Part shown: positions 44,239 to 57,665 of the stretch, piece by piece
How the letters are laid out: every line of letters begins with the position of its first letter
How positions within the stretch are numbered: position 1 is the stretch's first letter
Source: Bacteroidales bacterium
GTDB taxonomy: Bacteria > Bacteroidota > Bacteroidia > Bacteroidales > UBA932
DNA: 64,000 nt
NCBI GenBank assembly: GCA_017428725.1
Contig: JAFRQH010000010.1
Span: 99,462-163,461 of the forward strand
Direction: 5' to 3'
Program-made: the position numbers and the translations under genes
Notes under the pieces: generated by a model
Seen by the model: only the letters and a program-made list of their open reading frames with translations
Told to the model about the DNA's origin: nothing
The model's database searches: none

Positions 44239-44994
44239 ATGATTCGCGAAGAAACGGTATTCGGACCCATCCACAGCCGCCGGCTGGGGTCCTCGCTCGG
44301 CATCAACCTGCTGCCGCGCCACGGCAAGCTCTGCACCTTCGACTGCATCTACTGCGAATGCGGGTGGAATGCCGACGGGCGCGACGACCAGGTCCTGCCC
44401 ACGGCCGCCGAGGTCCGCTCCGCCCTGGAGGACAAACTGGCGGCCTGCCTGCTGGACGGCACGCCCATCGACTCCATCACCTTCTCGGGCGACGGCGAGC
44501 CGACCCTCAACCCGGAGTTTCCCCGGATCATCGACGACACGCTCCGGCTCCGCGACGCCTACTACCCCGCCGCCAAGGTCTCCGTCCTGTCCAACGCCTC
44601 GCGCGTGCACGTCCCCGAGATCGCCGCGGCGCTCGCGCGGGTGGACAATCCCATCCTCAAGATCGACGCCCCCACCGACGGGCTGGTCGCCAGGATCGAC
44701 CGCCCGGCCCCCGGATACCGCCTGGAGCGGGTCCTGGAGGCCCTGCGTGGCTTCAAGGGGGATTTCGTCCTGCAGACGATGTTCCTGCGCAGCCCGGATT
44801 TCGACTCCTCCCGTCCCGAGGTGCTCGAAGGCTGGATGGACATCGTCCGGGACCTGCGTCCCCGCAAGGTGATGGTCTACACCATCGACCGCCCGACCCC
44901 GGCACAGGGGCTGGAGAAATTCACGGCCGCGCAGATGCGCGCCCTCGTACAGCCCCTGATCGACGAGGGCTTCGACATCGACATCAAGGGCTGA
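44239..44994 (+). CDS. radical SAM protein (COG0731-like Fe-S oxidoreductase)
   Basis: A 251-residue protein binding a 4Fe-4S cluster through CTFDCIYC (Cx3Cx2C) near residue 31, with FSGDGEPTLNPEF as the SAM-binding GxE-like block. The family (COG0731) is related to the wyosine-base enzyme TYW1, but bacterial members have no assigned reaction. The start IREETVFGPIHSRRLGSSLG is conserved in the family. GAGGAAAG just upstream of ATG 44239 is a good ribosome-binding site, unusual here. It is monocistronic and divergent from purC. Confidence 0.83.
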   Translation: MIREETVFGPIHSRRLGSSLGINLLPRHGKLCTFDCIYCECGWNADGRDDQVLPTAAEVRSALEDKLAACLLDGTPIDSITFSGDGEPTLNPEFPRIIDDTLRLRDAYYPAAKVSVLSNASRVHVPEIAAALARVDNPILKIDAPTDGLVARIDRPAPGYRLERVLEALRGFKGDFVLQTMFLRSPDFDSSRPEVLEGWMDIVRDLRPRKVMVYTIDRPTPAQGLEKFTAAQMRALVQPLIDEGFDIDIKG

Positions 44995-45071
44995 AGCCCG
45001 GGCGGTGGCGGATAATCCGGATTTTTTTGCTTACTTTGTATAGCTAGTCCGAATTGTCATTTGACCGCATA

Positions 45072-49944
<4,873 letters not shown>

Positions 49945-49957
49945 CGGGTTCCATACC

Positions 49958-50722
49958 ATGAGACACAGCCATCTGATCTTGCTTATCGCACTGCTCCCGC
50001 TGGCCGCCTGCTGCGGCCGGCGGAGCGCAGTGGAACCGCTCCCCCTCGTCGGCTTGTCCTGCGGGCGGAGCGATTCCGGGGCCAACACCCTGGGTACCAC
50101 TTATACCGACGCCATCCTGCGCGCCGGCGGCCTGCCGCTGGTCTTCCCGACCGTCTCCGACGAGACGGCGGCCCGGGAGCTGGTCGCGCGCGTGGACGGC
50201 GTCGTGTTCACCGGCGGGCCGGACTTCGATCCGGCCATCTACGGAGAGGACATCCTCAACGAGACGGTGGAGATCGACGCGGTCCGGGACCGCAGCGACC
50301 TGCTGCTCGCCCGCGCGGCCCTGGACTCCGGCAAGCCCATCCTGGCCATCTGCCGCGGCGGGCAACTGATGAACATCGCGCTCGGCGGGACGCTCTACCA
50401 GGACATCCCCTCGCAGGTGACGGATCCGGACACGCACGGGGGTGGAGCCGTCCACGCCATCGGGCTGGAGCCGGGCAGCACCCTGCGCCGCCTGTTCGGG
50501 GTCGACTCCCTGCAGGTCAACTCCTTCCACCACCAGGCCGTCAAGGACCCGGCTCCCGGGATCCGCATCGCGGCCCGGGCCCCGGACGGGCTGGTGGAAG
50601 CCTTCGAGACCGACCAGGTGCTCGCCGTGCAGTTCCATCCCGAGAAGATGGTACAGACAGACACGGCCTGGCTGCGGCTCTTCCGTCATTTCCTTGCACA
50701 GACCGAAACGACGCGCCGATGA
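49958..50722 (+). CDS. exported gamma-glutamyl hydrolase-like lipoprotein (peptidase C26)
   Basis: A 254-residue class-I glutamine-amidotransferase-fold hydrolase. The catalytic Cys is in AICRGGQLMNIALGG and the His-x-Glu in VQFHPEK. Family members (PuuD, gamma-glutamyl hydrolases) cleave gamma-glutamyl bonds. Unlike cytoplasmic PuuD it has a lipoprotein signal, MRHSHLILLIALLPLAAC, so it should act in the periplasm or on the surface. Its stop overlaps the gltS ATG (ATGA at 50719-50722), suggesting release of glutamate is coupled to its import. Substrate unknown. Confidence 0.84.
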   Translation: MRHSHLILLIALLPLAACCGRRSAVEPLPLVGLSCGRSDSGANTLGTTYTDAILRAGGLPLVFPTVSDETAARELVARVDGVVFTGGPDFDPAIYGEDILNETVEIDAVRDRSDLLLARAALDSGKPILAICRGGQLMNIALGGTLYQDIPSQVTDPDTHGGGAVHAIGLEPGSTLRRLFGVDSLQVNSFHHQAVKDPAPGIRIAARAPDGLVEAFETDQVLAVQFHPEKMVQTDTAWLRLFRHFLAQTETTRR

Positions 50723-52035
50723 CTTTCACCCCCTGGACCCTGCTGGTTGATGTCGGCCTGGTCTCCGGCCTGCTGCTGCTCGGCAAGCTGGCGCGGGCCC
50801 GGGTGCGCTTCATCCAGAAGCTGTTCATCCCGCCCAGTCTGCTGGCCGGGCTGGCCGCCCTGGTCCTCGGGCCCAACGTGCTGGGCTGGCTCCCCCTGTC
50901 CGACCGGATGGGCACGTATGCCAGCATCTTGATTGCACTGGTATTCAGCGCCCTCCCCCTGACTTCCGGCAAGTCCGCCCGCGGAGGGGGCCGGATCGGG
51001 CGGATGTGGGCCTATTCCCAGGCCGGGATGCTGCTGCAATGGGCCCTGGGCGGGCTGCTGGGCTGGTTCGTCCTCTCCCGCATCTGGGACATCGACCCGG
51101 CCTGCGGCCTGGCGATGCCCGCCGGCTTCTGCGGCGGGCACGGCACGGCCGCGGCCCTGGGCGAGGCTTTCTCCCGCTACGGGGCCGGGGACATCCAGAC
51201 CCTCGCGATGACCGCCGCCACCGTGGGCATCATCGCCTCGGTGGTCGTGGGGCTATGGGCCACGCGCGAGGGCGCGGAGCGCGGCCATACCGCCTACCTG
51301 TCGCGTTTCGCGGACCTGCCGCCCGAGTTGCGCTCGGGGATCCTGCCCGCCGAGCGGCGTGTCAGCATGGGCACGGCCGCCTTCTCCGCCATCTCGCTGG
51401 ACTCGATGACCTTCAACGTCGGCGTCGTGGCTCTCATCGCCCTGGCCGGATACGGCATCAGCCAGGGCATCGCTGCGCTATGGCCCGCCTTGATGCTGCC
51501 GGTATTCAGCTGCGCTTTCCTCGCCGGCATCCTCATCCGCGCCCTGCTGCGCAGGACCAAGGCCGACGCCTACCTGTCCAAACCGATCCTCGGGCACCTC
51601 AGCGGGGCCTTCACGGACTATCTGGTGGCCTTCGGCGTGGCTTCCATCAAGCTGGAGGTGGTCTGGCGCTATCTCGTCCCGCTGCTGATCCTGCTGGCGG
51701 TCGGGCTCGTCGCGACCTTCCTGTACGTCTTCCTGTTCGGCCGGCGCTTCCACCAGTCCGCCTGGTTCGAGAAATCCATCTTCACCTGGGGCTGGTTCAC
51801 GGGCACGATGGCAATGGGCATCGCCCTGCTGCGCATCACGGATCCCGACTCGAAGAGCGGCACGCTGGACGACTACGCCTACGCGTACCTCTATATAGCT
51901 CCCGTCGAGATCGCCCTCGTCACCTTCGCTCCCTTGCTCTTCGTGCAGGGGCTGGGCGGCTGGTTCGCCATTGCCTGCGCCCTCGCGGGCTGCGCCATCC
52001 TGCTGCTCTCCCGCCGCCGCGGCTGGCTCTCCTAG
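50719..52035 (+). CDS. sodium/glutamate symporter family transporter
   Basis: A 438-residue GltS-family inner-membrane carrier with about 12 helices. The conserved GHGTAAALG segment appears in MPAGFCGGHGTAAALGEAF, with a related FTGTMAMGIALLRITDPD in the second half, as in GltS's two repeats. Substrate is probably glutamate, by family and by coupling to the C26 peptidase. The ATG overlaps that gene's stop codon. A 403-bp inverted-repeat element begins five bases after its stop. Confidence 0.85.
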   Translation: MTFTPWTLLVDVGLVSGLLLLGKLARARVRFIQKLFIPPSLLAGLAALVLGPNVLGWLPLSDRMGTYASILIALVFSALPLTSGKSARGGGRIGRMWAYSQAGMLLQWALGGLLGWFVLSRIWDIDPACGLAMPAGFCGGHGTAAALGEAFSRYGAGDIQTLAMTAATVGIIASVVVGLWATREGAERGHTAYLSRFADLPPELRSGILPAERRVSMGTAAFSAISLDSMTFNVGVVALIALAGYGISQGIAALWPALMLPVFSCAFLAGILIRALLRRTKADAYLSKPILGHLSGAFTDYLVAFGVASIKLEVVWRYLVPLLILLAVGLVATFLYVFLFGRRFHQSAWFEKSIFTWGWFTGTMAMGIALLRITDPDSKSGTLDDYAYAYLYIAPVEIALVTFAPLLFVQGLGGWFAIACALAGCAILLLSRRRGWLS

Positions 52036-52039
52036 CCCC

Positions 52040-52442
52040 CCGGAATGCTGCTCGCAGGCTGGTGTGCCGTTCTTGACAGCTCGCAGTCAGACCCCCGGAA
52101 ACACAAGAACAGCACTTGCACTTGTCCACCCCAAGTTACGGGGTGCACCAGAGGTAGATTCCCACCCCGAATGCCAAGATTCTTCGAAGTGGGGTGAGAA
52201 TCGCGGTCCTACGCACCCTGATTGCCGGAAAACCGACGGACGGGGTGAGAATGTGGCCCTAGCGCACCCCGACTGAAAGCAAAGGGAAGGAGTGGTGTAC
52301 CGGAATGCGTATGCGAGACAGGCAGGGTCCTTTGAGGAGCATTTTGCCCGGGCAGGGCCGCAGTCAGCAGCGCGTGACGAAGTCCGCGATGCGTGGTGGC
52401 GCGTGCGACGAAAAGGATCCCTGCCTGCGAGCAGCATTCCGG
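52040..52442. mobile_element. MITE-like element with 20-bp terminal inverted repeats
   Basis: Perfect 20-base inverted repeats (CCGGAATGCTGCTCGCAGGC at 52040-52059 and its complement at 52423-52442) bound a 403-base non-coding element. A degenerate inner copy of the end sits at 52300-52323. The interior holds two related blocks starting GGGGTGAGAAT (52191 and 52242, 51 bases apart) and small hairpins of CACCCC with GGGGTG (52127-52145). I see no target duplication and no gene. It fills the gap between gltS and the NfeD promoter. Confidence 0.72.
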
Positions 52443-52509
52443 ACAATTTGGAGGAAAAAGTTTTTTTTGAATTTTCAGCAAAAATATATTGTTTTTCGAT
52501 AAATATTTA

Positions 52510-52517
52510 TATATTTG
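52510..52517 (+). promoter_or_regulatory. -7 promoter box TATATTTG for the NfeD-flotillin operon
   Basis: TATATTTG 24 bases before the ATG at 52542, in an A+T-rich stretch (52443-52541) that is otherwise empty. A TTG at 52489-52491 could be part of a -33 element. Confidence 0.6.
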
Positions 52518-52541
52518 CAGAAACAAAACCTGATTTGACTT

Positions 52542-53198
52542 ATGACAGAATGGTGGACCTCCCTTGAGCCTGCGATGAAAGTCCTCTGGGCCGTGACCCT
52601 CTCGGCCTCCCTGGTCTTCGTCATCCAGACCGTGATGACCTTCCTCGGCGCAGCCGGGGACAGCGATTTCGACATCAACTCCGACTTCGACACCGATGCC
52701 CCCGGAGACATCTCCGACGGCTCCGTGGACGCCGGCGGACACGATGCCGCCGGCCACGACACCGGCCACGCCGGCGGCGGGATGAACCTGCTGACCTTCC
52801 GCAACCTCGTCAACTTCCTGCTCGGCTTCGGCTGGACGGCCATCCTCCTGCAAGGCACCGTCCCGTCCGTGTCCCTGCGCCTGCTGATCGCCACGCTTGT
52901 GGGCGTGGCGCTGGTCGCCCTCGTGATGCTGCTCTTCAAGTGGCTCACCGGGATGCAGGAATCCGGCAACATCAACGTCTACAAATCCGCCGTGGACTGC
53001 CAGGGCACGGTCTACCTGACCATCCCCGGCGAACGCGCCGGCGAAGGCAAGGTACAGATCACCATCAACAACGCCGTACGCGAGTACGCCGCCCTCACGG
53101 ACGGCCCCACCCTCAAGACCGGCACCCGCATCCGCGTGGTGGAAGTGATCAGCGCCACCACCCTGCTCGTCGAAGAACTGAATTCAATCATTATCTAA
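52542..53198 (+). CDS. NfeD-like membrane protein
   Basis: A 218-residue inner-membrane protein. One helix (about 14-36), an Asp/Gly/His-rich loop (about 38-80), two helices (about 88-105, 110-135) and a C-terminal beta-barrel of the NfeD/OB type (about 145-218: CQGTVYLTIPG, GKVQITINNAVREY, GTRIRVVEVISATTLLVEEL). NfeD-type proteins partner flotillins in membrane-microdomain organisation. The flotillin gene follows after 19 bases, supporting the call. Confidence 0.82.
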   Translation: MTEWWTSLEPAMKVLWAVTLSASLVFVIQTVMTFLGAAGDSDFDINSDFDTDAPGDISDGSVDAGGHDAAGHDTGHAGGGMNLLTFRNLVNFLLGFGWTAILLQGTVPSVSLRLLIATLVGVALVALVMLLFKWLTGMQESGNINVYKSAVDCQGTVYLTIPGERAGEGKVQITINNAVREYAALTDGPTLKTGTRIRVVEVISATTLLVEELNSIII

Positions 53199-53217
53199 TA
53201 ATCAATCCTTTACGAAT

Positions 53218-54615
53218 ATGGAACTCTATCTCATCCTCATCATCGTGGGCGTGCTCTTCGTGACCTTCACGGCCATCCTCGCCCGCTACAAACGCTGCCC
53301 CTCCGACAAGGTGCTCGTCATCTACGGCAAGACCGGCCGGGACGCCTCCGCCAAGTGCATCCACGGCGGCGCCGCCTTCATCTGGCCCGTATTCCAGAGC
53401 TACCAGTTCCTGGACCTCAACCCGATCAGCATCGAGTGCAACCTCACCAACGCCCTCTCGAAGCAGAACATCCGCGTGGATGTGCCCTGCCGCTTCACCG
53501 TAGGTATCTCCACGGAGCCGGATGTGATGACCAACGCCGCCGAGCGCCTGCTCGGACTCTCCCAGGATGAGATCCGGGGCATCGCCACGGACATCCTCTT
53601 CGGCCAGCTGCGTCTGGTGATCGCCACGATGGACATCGAGGAGATCAACGCCGACCGCGACAAGTTCCTCGCCGCCGTGAGCCAGAACGTCGAGGCGGAG
53701 CTCCGCAAGATCGGTCTGAAACTCATCAACGTCAACGTCACCGACATCCGTGACGAGTCCGGTTACATCGAGGCCCTCGGCAAGGAAGCCGCCGCCAAGG
53801 CCATCAACGACGCCAAGAAGAGCGTGGCCGAGCAGAACCGTTACGGTGAGATCGGTAAGGCCGAGGCCGACCGGGACAAGGACATCCGGATCGCCGAGAC
53901 CAACCGCGACACCCGTATCAACACCGCCCTCGCCAATGCCAAGGCCGTAGAGGGCGAGAACAGCTCCAAGATTGCCATCGCCCAGTCCGACGCCGCCCGC
54001 CGCGAGAAGCAGGCGGAGGCCGAGCGCCTGGCCGTCGCGGCCGAGAAGGTGCAGGCCGCCAAGGCCCTCGAGGAGGCCTACAAGAGCGAGCGTGACGCCG
54101 AAATCGCCCGTGCCGAGCGTGAGAAGGCCACCCAGCAGGCCAACGTGGTCGTGGCCGCCCAGATCGAGAAAGAGAAACTCATCATCGAAGCCGAGGCCGA
54201 AGCCGAGCGCGCCCGCCGGCTGGCCAAGGGCGAGGCCGACGCCATCTTCGCCAAGATGGACGCCCAGGCCCGCGGTACCCTCGAGATCCTCGCCAAGCAG
54301 GCCGAGGGCTTCGGCCAGCTCGTGGCTGCCGCCGGCGGCGACGCCCAGCAGGCCATCACGATGCTCATCACCGACAAGCTGCCCGAACTCGTCAAGACGC
54401 AGGTCGAGGCCGTCAAGGGCATCAACATCGACAAGGTCACCGTCTGGGACGGCGGCAAATCCGAGAACGGCAAGACCGCCACGGCCAACTTCGTGTCCGG
54501 CCTGATGGGCTCCGTCCCTCCGCTCGAGGACCTGCTCAAGATGGCCGGAATGAGCCTGCCCAACTACCTGAAGGGCCAGCCCGCACAGGCCGAGGAACCC
54601 AAACCGGAGGAGTAG
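53218..54615 (+). CDS. flotillin-family SPFH protein
   Basis: A 465-residue flotillin (FloT/YqiK-like) with an N-terminal membrane helix (LILIIVGVLFVTFTAIL), an SPFH/band-7 domain (about 30-200, DKVLVIYGKTG and ISIECNLTNALSKQNIRVDVPC) and a long Glu/Ala-rich coiled coil (about 195-355, with EAEAERARRLAKGEADAIF). The C-terminal region includes QLVAAAGGDAQQAITMLITDKLPELV, as in flotillins. It scaffolds membrane microdomains. Middle gene of the NfeD-flotillin-HTH set; four bases separate it from the regulator. Confidence 0.93.
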   Translation: MELYLILIIVGVLFVTFTAILARYKRCPSDKVLVIYGKTGRDASAKCIHGGAAFIWPVFQSYQFLDLNPISIECNLTNALSKQNIRVDVPCRFTVGISTEPDVMTNAAERLLGLSQDEIRGIATDILFGQLRLVIATMDIEEINADRDKFLAAVSQNVEAELRKIGLKLINVNVTDIRDESGYIEALGKEAAAKAINDAKKSVAEQNRYGEIGKAEADRDKDIRIAETNRDTRINTALANAKAVEGENSSKIAIAQSDAARREKQAEAERLAVAAEKVQAAKALEEAYKSERDAEIARAEREKATQQANVVVAAQIEKEKLIIEAEAEAERARRLAKGEADAIFAKMDAQARGTLEILAKQAEGFGQLVAAAGGDAQQAITMLITDKLPELVKTQVEAVKGINIDKVTVWDGGKSENGKTATANFVSGLMGSVPPLEDLLKMAGMSLPNYLKGQPAQAEEPKPEE

Positions 54616-54619
54616 CGGT

Positions 54620-54823
54620 ATGATCGTCATCAATGTAGATGTGATGCTCGCCCGGAGGAAGATGTCCTCCGGGGAACTCGCCCAGCGCGTGGGGATCACA
54701 GCTGCAAACCTCTCGATCCTCAAGACCGGCAAAGCCAAGGCCATCCGCTTCTCCACGCTCGAAGCCCTCTGTCAGGCCCTGGACTGCCAGCCCGGCGACC
54801 TGCTCGAATACCGTCCGGAATAA
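54620..54823 (+). CDS. small helix-turn-helix regulator (XRE/Cro type)
   Basis: A 67-residue Cro/C1-type DNA-binding protein of the YozG-like group: MLARRKMSSGELAQRVGITAANLSILKTGKAKAIRFSTLEALCQALDCQPGDLLEY. The recognition helix lies in ITAANLSILKTGK. It follows the flotillin gene by four bases and is closed by a terminator at 54842, so it is probably co-expressed with NfeD and flotillin. Target genes are unknown. Confidence 0.88.
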   Translation: MIVINVDVMLARRKMSSGELAQRVGITAANLSILKTGKAKAIRFSTLEALCQALDCQPGDLLEYRPE

Positions 54824-54841
54824 TCATTCCGCCCTTGAATG

Positions 54842-54875
54842 AAGCCGGTGTACGACGCGTACCCCGGCTTTTTTT
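54842..54875 (+). terminator. intrinsic terminator after the flotillin operon
   Basis: AAGCCGG pairs with CCGGCTT, with an inner GTAC/GTAC pair around a five-base loop, followed by a run of T to 54875. Classical rho-independent shape. Confidence 0.88.
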
Positions 54876-54877
54876 AT

Positions 54878-54885
54878 TATCTTTG
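54878..54885 (+). promoter_or_regulatory. -7 promoter box TATCTTTG for the cobalamin operon
   Basis: TATCTTTG immediately after the terminator and just before the riboswitch, so transcription should begin near 54890. Confidence 0.65.
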
Positions 54886-54892
54886 CGCCGAA

Positions 54893-55030
54893 GTCTGCGG
54901 CGTGTTGCTTTTTGCAACCATAAAGGGGAATCCGGTGAGAACCCGGAACTGTGCCCGCAACGGTAATATTTCCATAGAGTCCGAATACCTGCCACAGACG
55001 ATGTTGATACCGGAGGCCCGGGGTCAGGCC
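54893..55030 (+). ncRNA. cobalamin (B12) riboswitch
   Basis: The conserved blocks are in order: AAAGGGGAATCCGGTGAGAA around 54922, AACTGTGCCCGCAACGGTAA around 54947-54966 and GAGTCCGAATACCTGCCA around 54977-54994. These are the core of the AdoCbl/B12 riboswitch. It sits in the leader of a BtuB gene, whose expression it is expected to repress when cobalamin is plentiful. Exact 5' and 3' limits are estimated. Confidence 0.93.
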
Positions 55031-55049
55031 GCCCTAGCGACGCTTAATT

Positions 55050-56846
55050 ATGTTCTTATCTTCCCTCTTGTTTGCGGCGGGTCTGCTGGTGGCAGAGACG
55101 CCGGACACCCTGCAGGCCGTGACCATCGTGGCCGACAAAGGTGTCGTCGTGTCCCGTACGGACACCATTCCTGTACACAGATATGCCACGGTCTCGGATG
55201 CGCTCCTGCGCTTCCCGGGCCTGGGGCTGAGCGACTACGGCGGGCTCGCCGGCCTGAAGGGCGTGAGCCTGCGCGGCCTGGGCACCGCCCACACCGACAT
55301 CTACCTGGACGGCGTGCGGGTCAGTAATTTCCAGAGCGGCCAGAACGACCTCGGGATGCTCCCGCTCGAGACCCTGGGCAGCGCCGTGGTGGACTACGCC
55401 CAGAACAGCATGTCCTTCCGGACGGCCCGGCCGGTCTTCGGAGACAGCCCGTTCGCGGGGCGCGTGGGCCTGCAGGCCGGCTCGTTCGGCACCTGGATGC
55501 CCTCCGTGCGTTTCGACGTGAAGGCCACCGAGCGGGTGGCGGTCAGCGCCCACGCCGCCGGGGTCCTCACCAAGGGCGATTTCCCCTACGGCCAGGGCAG
55601 CGACCGGCGGACCGGCAACGACCTCCGGCAGCTGCGCGCCGGCTACGACGTCTTCGGTAGCCTGACGGGCGGCGAATGGCAGCTCAAATCCTACCTCAAC
55701 GCCTCCGACCGCGGCACGCCCGGTTCCCTGAGCTGGCCCTCCGAGGACCGGCAGAAGGACAGGAATTTCGTGATGCAGGGACTCCTGCGCAAGGCCTTCT
55801 CGGACCGCTACACGCTGAATCTCAGCGCCAAGGGCGGCTGGGACGACATCTTCTACAAGAGCGCCTGGGGCGACAGCGACTACGCCTTCACCGACCTGCA
55901 GCTCAACTCCTCCCACACCTTCCGGCTCACGGACTGGTGGGGTTTGTCCCTGGCCGCCGACCTGGAGCGCGGTACGCTCAAGGCCACCTACTATGACGCG
56001 GCCCGCACCGCCGCCGTAGCGGCCCTGGCCACGGCCCTCCGTTTCGAGCGCTTCAAGGCCGACCTGGCCGTGCAGTACAACGGCACCTTCGACAAAGGCG
56101 CCGCGACGCTGCACAGCGTCTCCCCGTCCCTGGACCTGCGCCTCACCCTCTTCGAGGGCTTCGACCTCGTGGCCTTCGGCCGCCGCGCCTTCCGCGCCCC
56201 GACATTCAACGAACTCTATTACCCGGGCTACGGCAACAAGGACCTCAAGCCCGAAGATGCCTGGCTGACGGACATCGGCATCGACTGGCACGTCGGGAGC
56301 GGCGCCGGCTGGGCCTTCGGCGCCAAGGCGGACTTCTTCTACAACTCGCTCAAGGACAAGATCATCTCCGCCCCGTCGGCGGCCGATCCTTACCTCTGGC
56401 TGCCCTACAACGTGGGCAAGGTGCTCGCCAAGGGGGCTGACGCAGCCCTGTCGCTGCGCTACGGGGGCGAGCGCGTGAGCGGCGGCCTGTCGGCCCGCTA
56501 CGCGTGGCAGTCCGCCCTGGACAAGACGCCGGGCAGCGCCACCCTCGGCCAACAGATCCCCTATGTGGCCCGCCACACGGCCGTGCTCGCCGCCGACGTC
56601 GCGGCGGCCGGCTGGCGCCTGGACGCCGTATGGAACTGGCGCGGCGGGCGCTTCGACGCCTCCGGGCAGATGCCCGACTGGAACACCCTCGACCTGACGG
56701 TGCGCAAGGGCTTCCGCCTGTGCAGCAGCAGCGAACTGGCTTTCTTCGTGACCGTCAGGGACCTGCTGGACTGTCGCTACGAACTGGTCCGCGACTACCC
56801 GATGCCGGGCCGCAGCGTGCTCGGCGGCCTCGAATTCAAATTCTAA
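55050..56846 (+). CDS. btuB: TonB-dependent outer-membrane receptor, BtuB-like
   Basis: A 598-residue outer-membrane barrel. After a signal (MFLSSLLFAAGLLVA) the plug has LQAVTIVADKG, SLRGLGTAHTDIYLDGVRVSN and LPLETLGSAVVDYAQNS; the remainder is amphipathic beta-strands ending in a terminal aromatic-rich LGGLEFKF. The B12 riboswitch upstream shows that cobalamin or a corrinoid is the ligand. It is shorter than many receptors but complete. A permease gene follows after four bases. Confidence 0.9.
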   Translation: MFLSSLLFAAGLLVAETPDTLQAVTIVADKGVVVSRTDTIPVHRYATVSDALLRFPGLGLSDYGGLAGLKGVSLRGLGTAHTDIYLDGVRVSNFQSGQNDLGMLPLETLGSAVVDYAQNSMSFRTARPVFGDSPFAGRVGLQAGSFGTWMPSVRFDVKATERVAVSAHAAGVLTKGDFPYGQGSDRRTGNDLRQLRAGYDVFGSLTGGEWQLKSYLNASDRGTPGSLSWPSEDRQKDRNFVMQGLLRKAFSDRYTLNLSAKGGWDDIFYKSAWGDSDYAFTDLQLNSSHTFRLTDWWGLSLAADLERGTLKATYYDAARTAAVAALATALRFERFKADLAVQYNGTFDKGAATLHSVSPSLDLRLTLFEGFDLVAFGRRAFRAPTFNELYYPGYGNKDLKPEDAWLTDIGIDWHVGSGAGWAFGAKADFFYNSLKDKIISAPSAADPYLWLPYNVGKVLAKGADAALSLRYGGERVSGGLSARYAWQSALDKTPGSATLGQQIPYVARHTAVLAADVAAAGWRLDAVWNWRGGRFDASGQMPDWNTLDLTVRKGFRLCSSSELAFFVTVRDLLDCRYELVRDYPMPGRSVLGGLEFKF

Positions 56847-56850
56847 AACC

Positions 56851-57639
56851 ATGCTGCTGAGCCTGCTGTACGTTCTCCTGTCCGGGATCGCCCTGCCTGT
56901 CGGCGGCATCCAGATGCAATACCTGTGGCGCAACCAGCTCGGGGATGTCTATTCCCTCGGGCTGGGCAGCGCCGCCTGCCTGGGCGCCGCGGCGGCCACG
57001 ATGACGGGCTGGTGCTCGCTGACCGTCGGATCCTTCATATGCACGCTGGTCTGCACGCTGGTCTGCTTCTTCGTGACCCTGAAGGTCTCCACGCAGAACC
57101 TGATCACCTTCGGCATCATCTTCGGCACCTTCATCGGCTCGCTGGGCACGATCGTGGTCACGAACGCGCCCACGGGCGACCTGCTCAAGCAGTACTACCT
57201 CTGGGGAGCGGCCAATTTCCACCTGGAGGGCGTGACCACGGGTGACATCCTGTTCTCGATCGCGCTCTTCGCGCTGGGTCTGGGCGCCGCGCTCGGCAGC
57301 CACAGGGACCTCACGCGCCACTTCAACGGGGAGATCGAGCTGCCCGCCTGGCGCAAGGCCGTGGCCCTGACGATGATCATGTTCCTGGTGACCTCGGCCG
57401 TGAGCATCTGCGGCACCATCGGGTTCATCTCCCTGGGCGTGCCGAATCTCAGCCGCATCATGTGCAAGAGCACGGACATCCGCAAGCACTACCTGCTCTC
57501 CAGCGCGATGGGAGTCGGGCTGCTGCTCATCACCTACCTGGTGGTGGAGTATGTGAATTTCGGGATCTACCTGCCGGTCAGCGCCACGATGGCACTCATC
57601 GCGCTGCCCCTGACCATCTTCCTGTTCACCAGGAAATAA
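56851..57639 (+). CDS. FecCD/BtuC-type permease, short form
   Basis: A 262-residue membrane protein of the FecCD family (BtuC-like), whose members form the channel of cobalamin or siderophore ABC importers. ALPVGGIQMQYLWRNQLGDVYSLGLGSAACLGA corresponds to the family's GALxQxxxRNPLAxPxxLGxxxGA segment, and ICGTIGFISLGVPNLSRIMC to GxIxFIGLxVPHxxR. Family members are about 330 residues; the first two helices are absent here, and no start codon upstream could restore them because btuB ends four bases earlier. No ATPase or binding protein follows. Activity is therefore uncertain. Confidence 0.82.
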   Translation: MLLSLLYVLLSGIALPVGGIQMQYLWRNQLGDVYSLGLGSAACLGAAAATMTGWCSLTVGSFICTLVCTLVCFFVTLKVSTQNLITFGIIFGTFIGSLGTIVVTNAPTGDLLKQYYLWGAANFHLEGVTTGDILFSIALFALGLGAALGSHRDLTRHFNGEIELPAWRKAVALTMIMFLVTSAVSICGTIGFISLGVPNLSRIMCKSTDIRKHYLLSSAMGVGLLLITYLVVEYVNFGIYLPVSATMALIALPLTIFLFTRK

Positions 57640-57665
57640 CAGGCATTCCGGGCTCGGCCCGGACG

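Noticed and set aside
52087..52446. Open frames on the minus strand inside the inverted-repeat element
   Set aside because: They run through the terminal repeats, have biased composition and no family match; the element looks non-coding.
57648..57662. CCGGGC-TCG-GCCCGG hairpin as a terminator of the cobalamin operon
   Set aside because: Short stem without a T-run; left out as too weak, although it lies between convergent genes.
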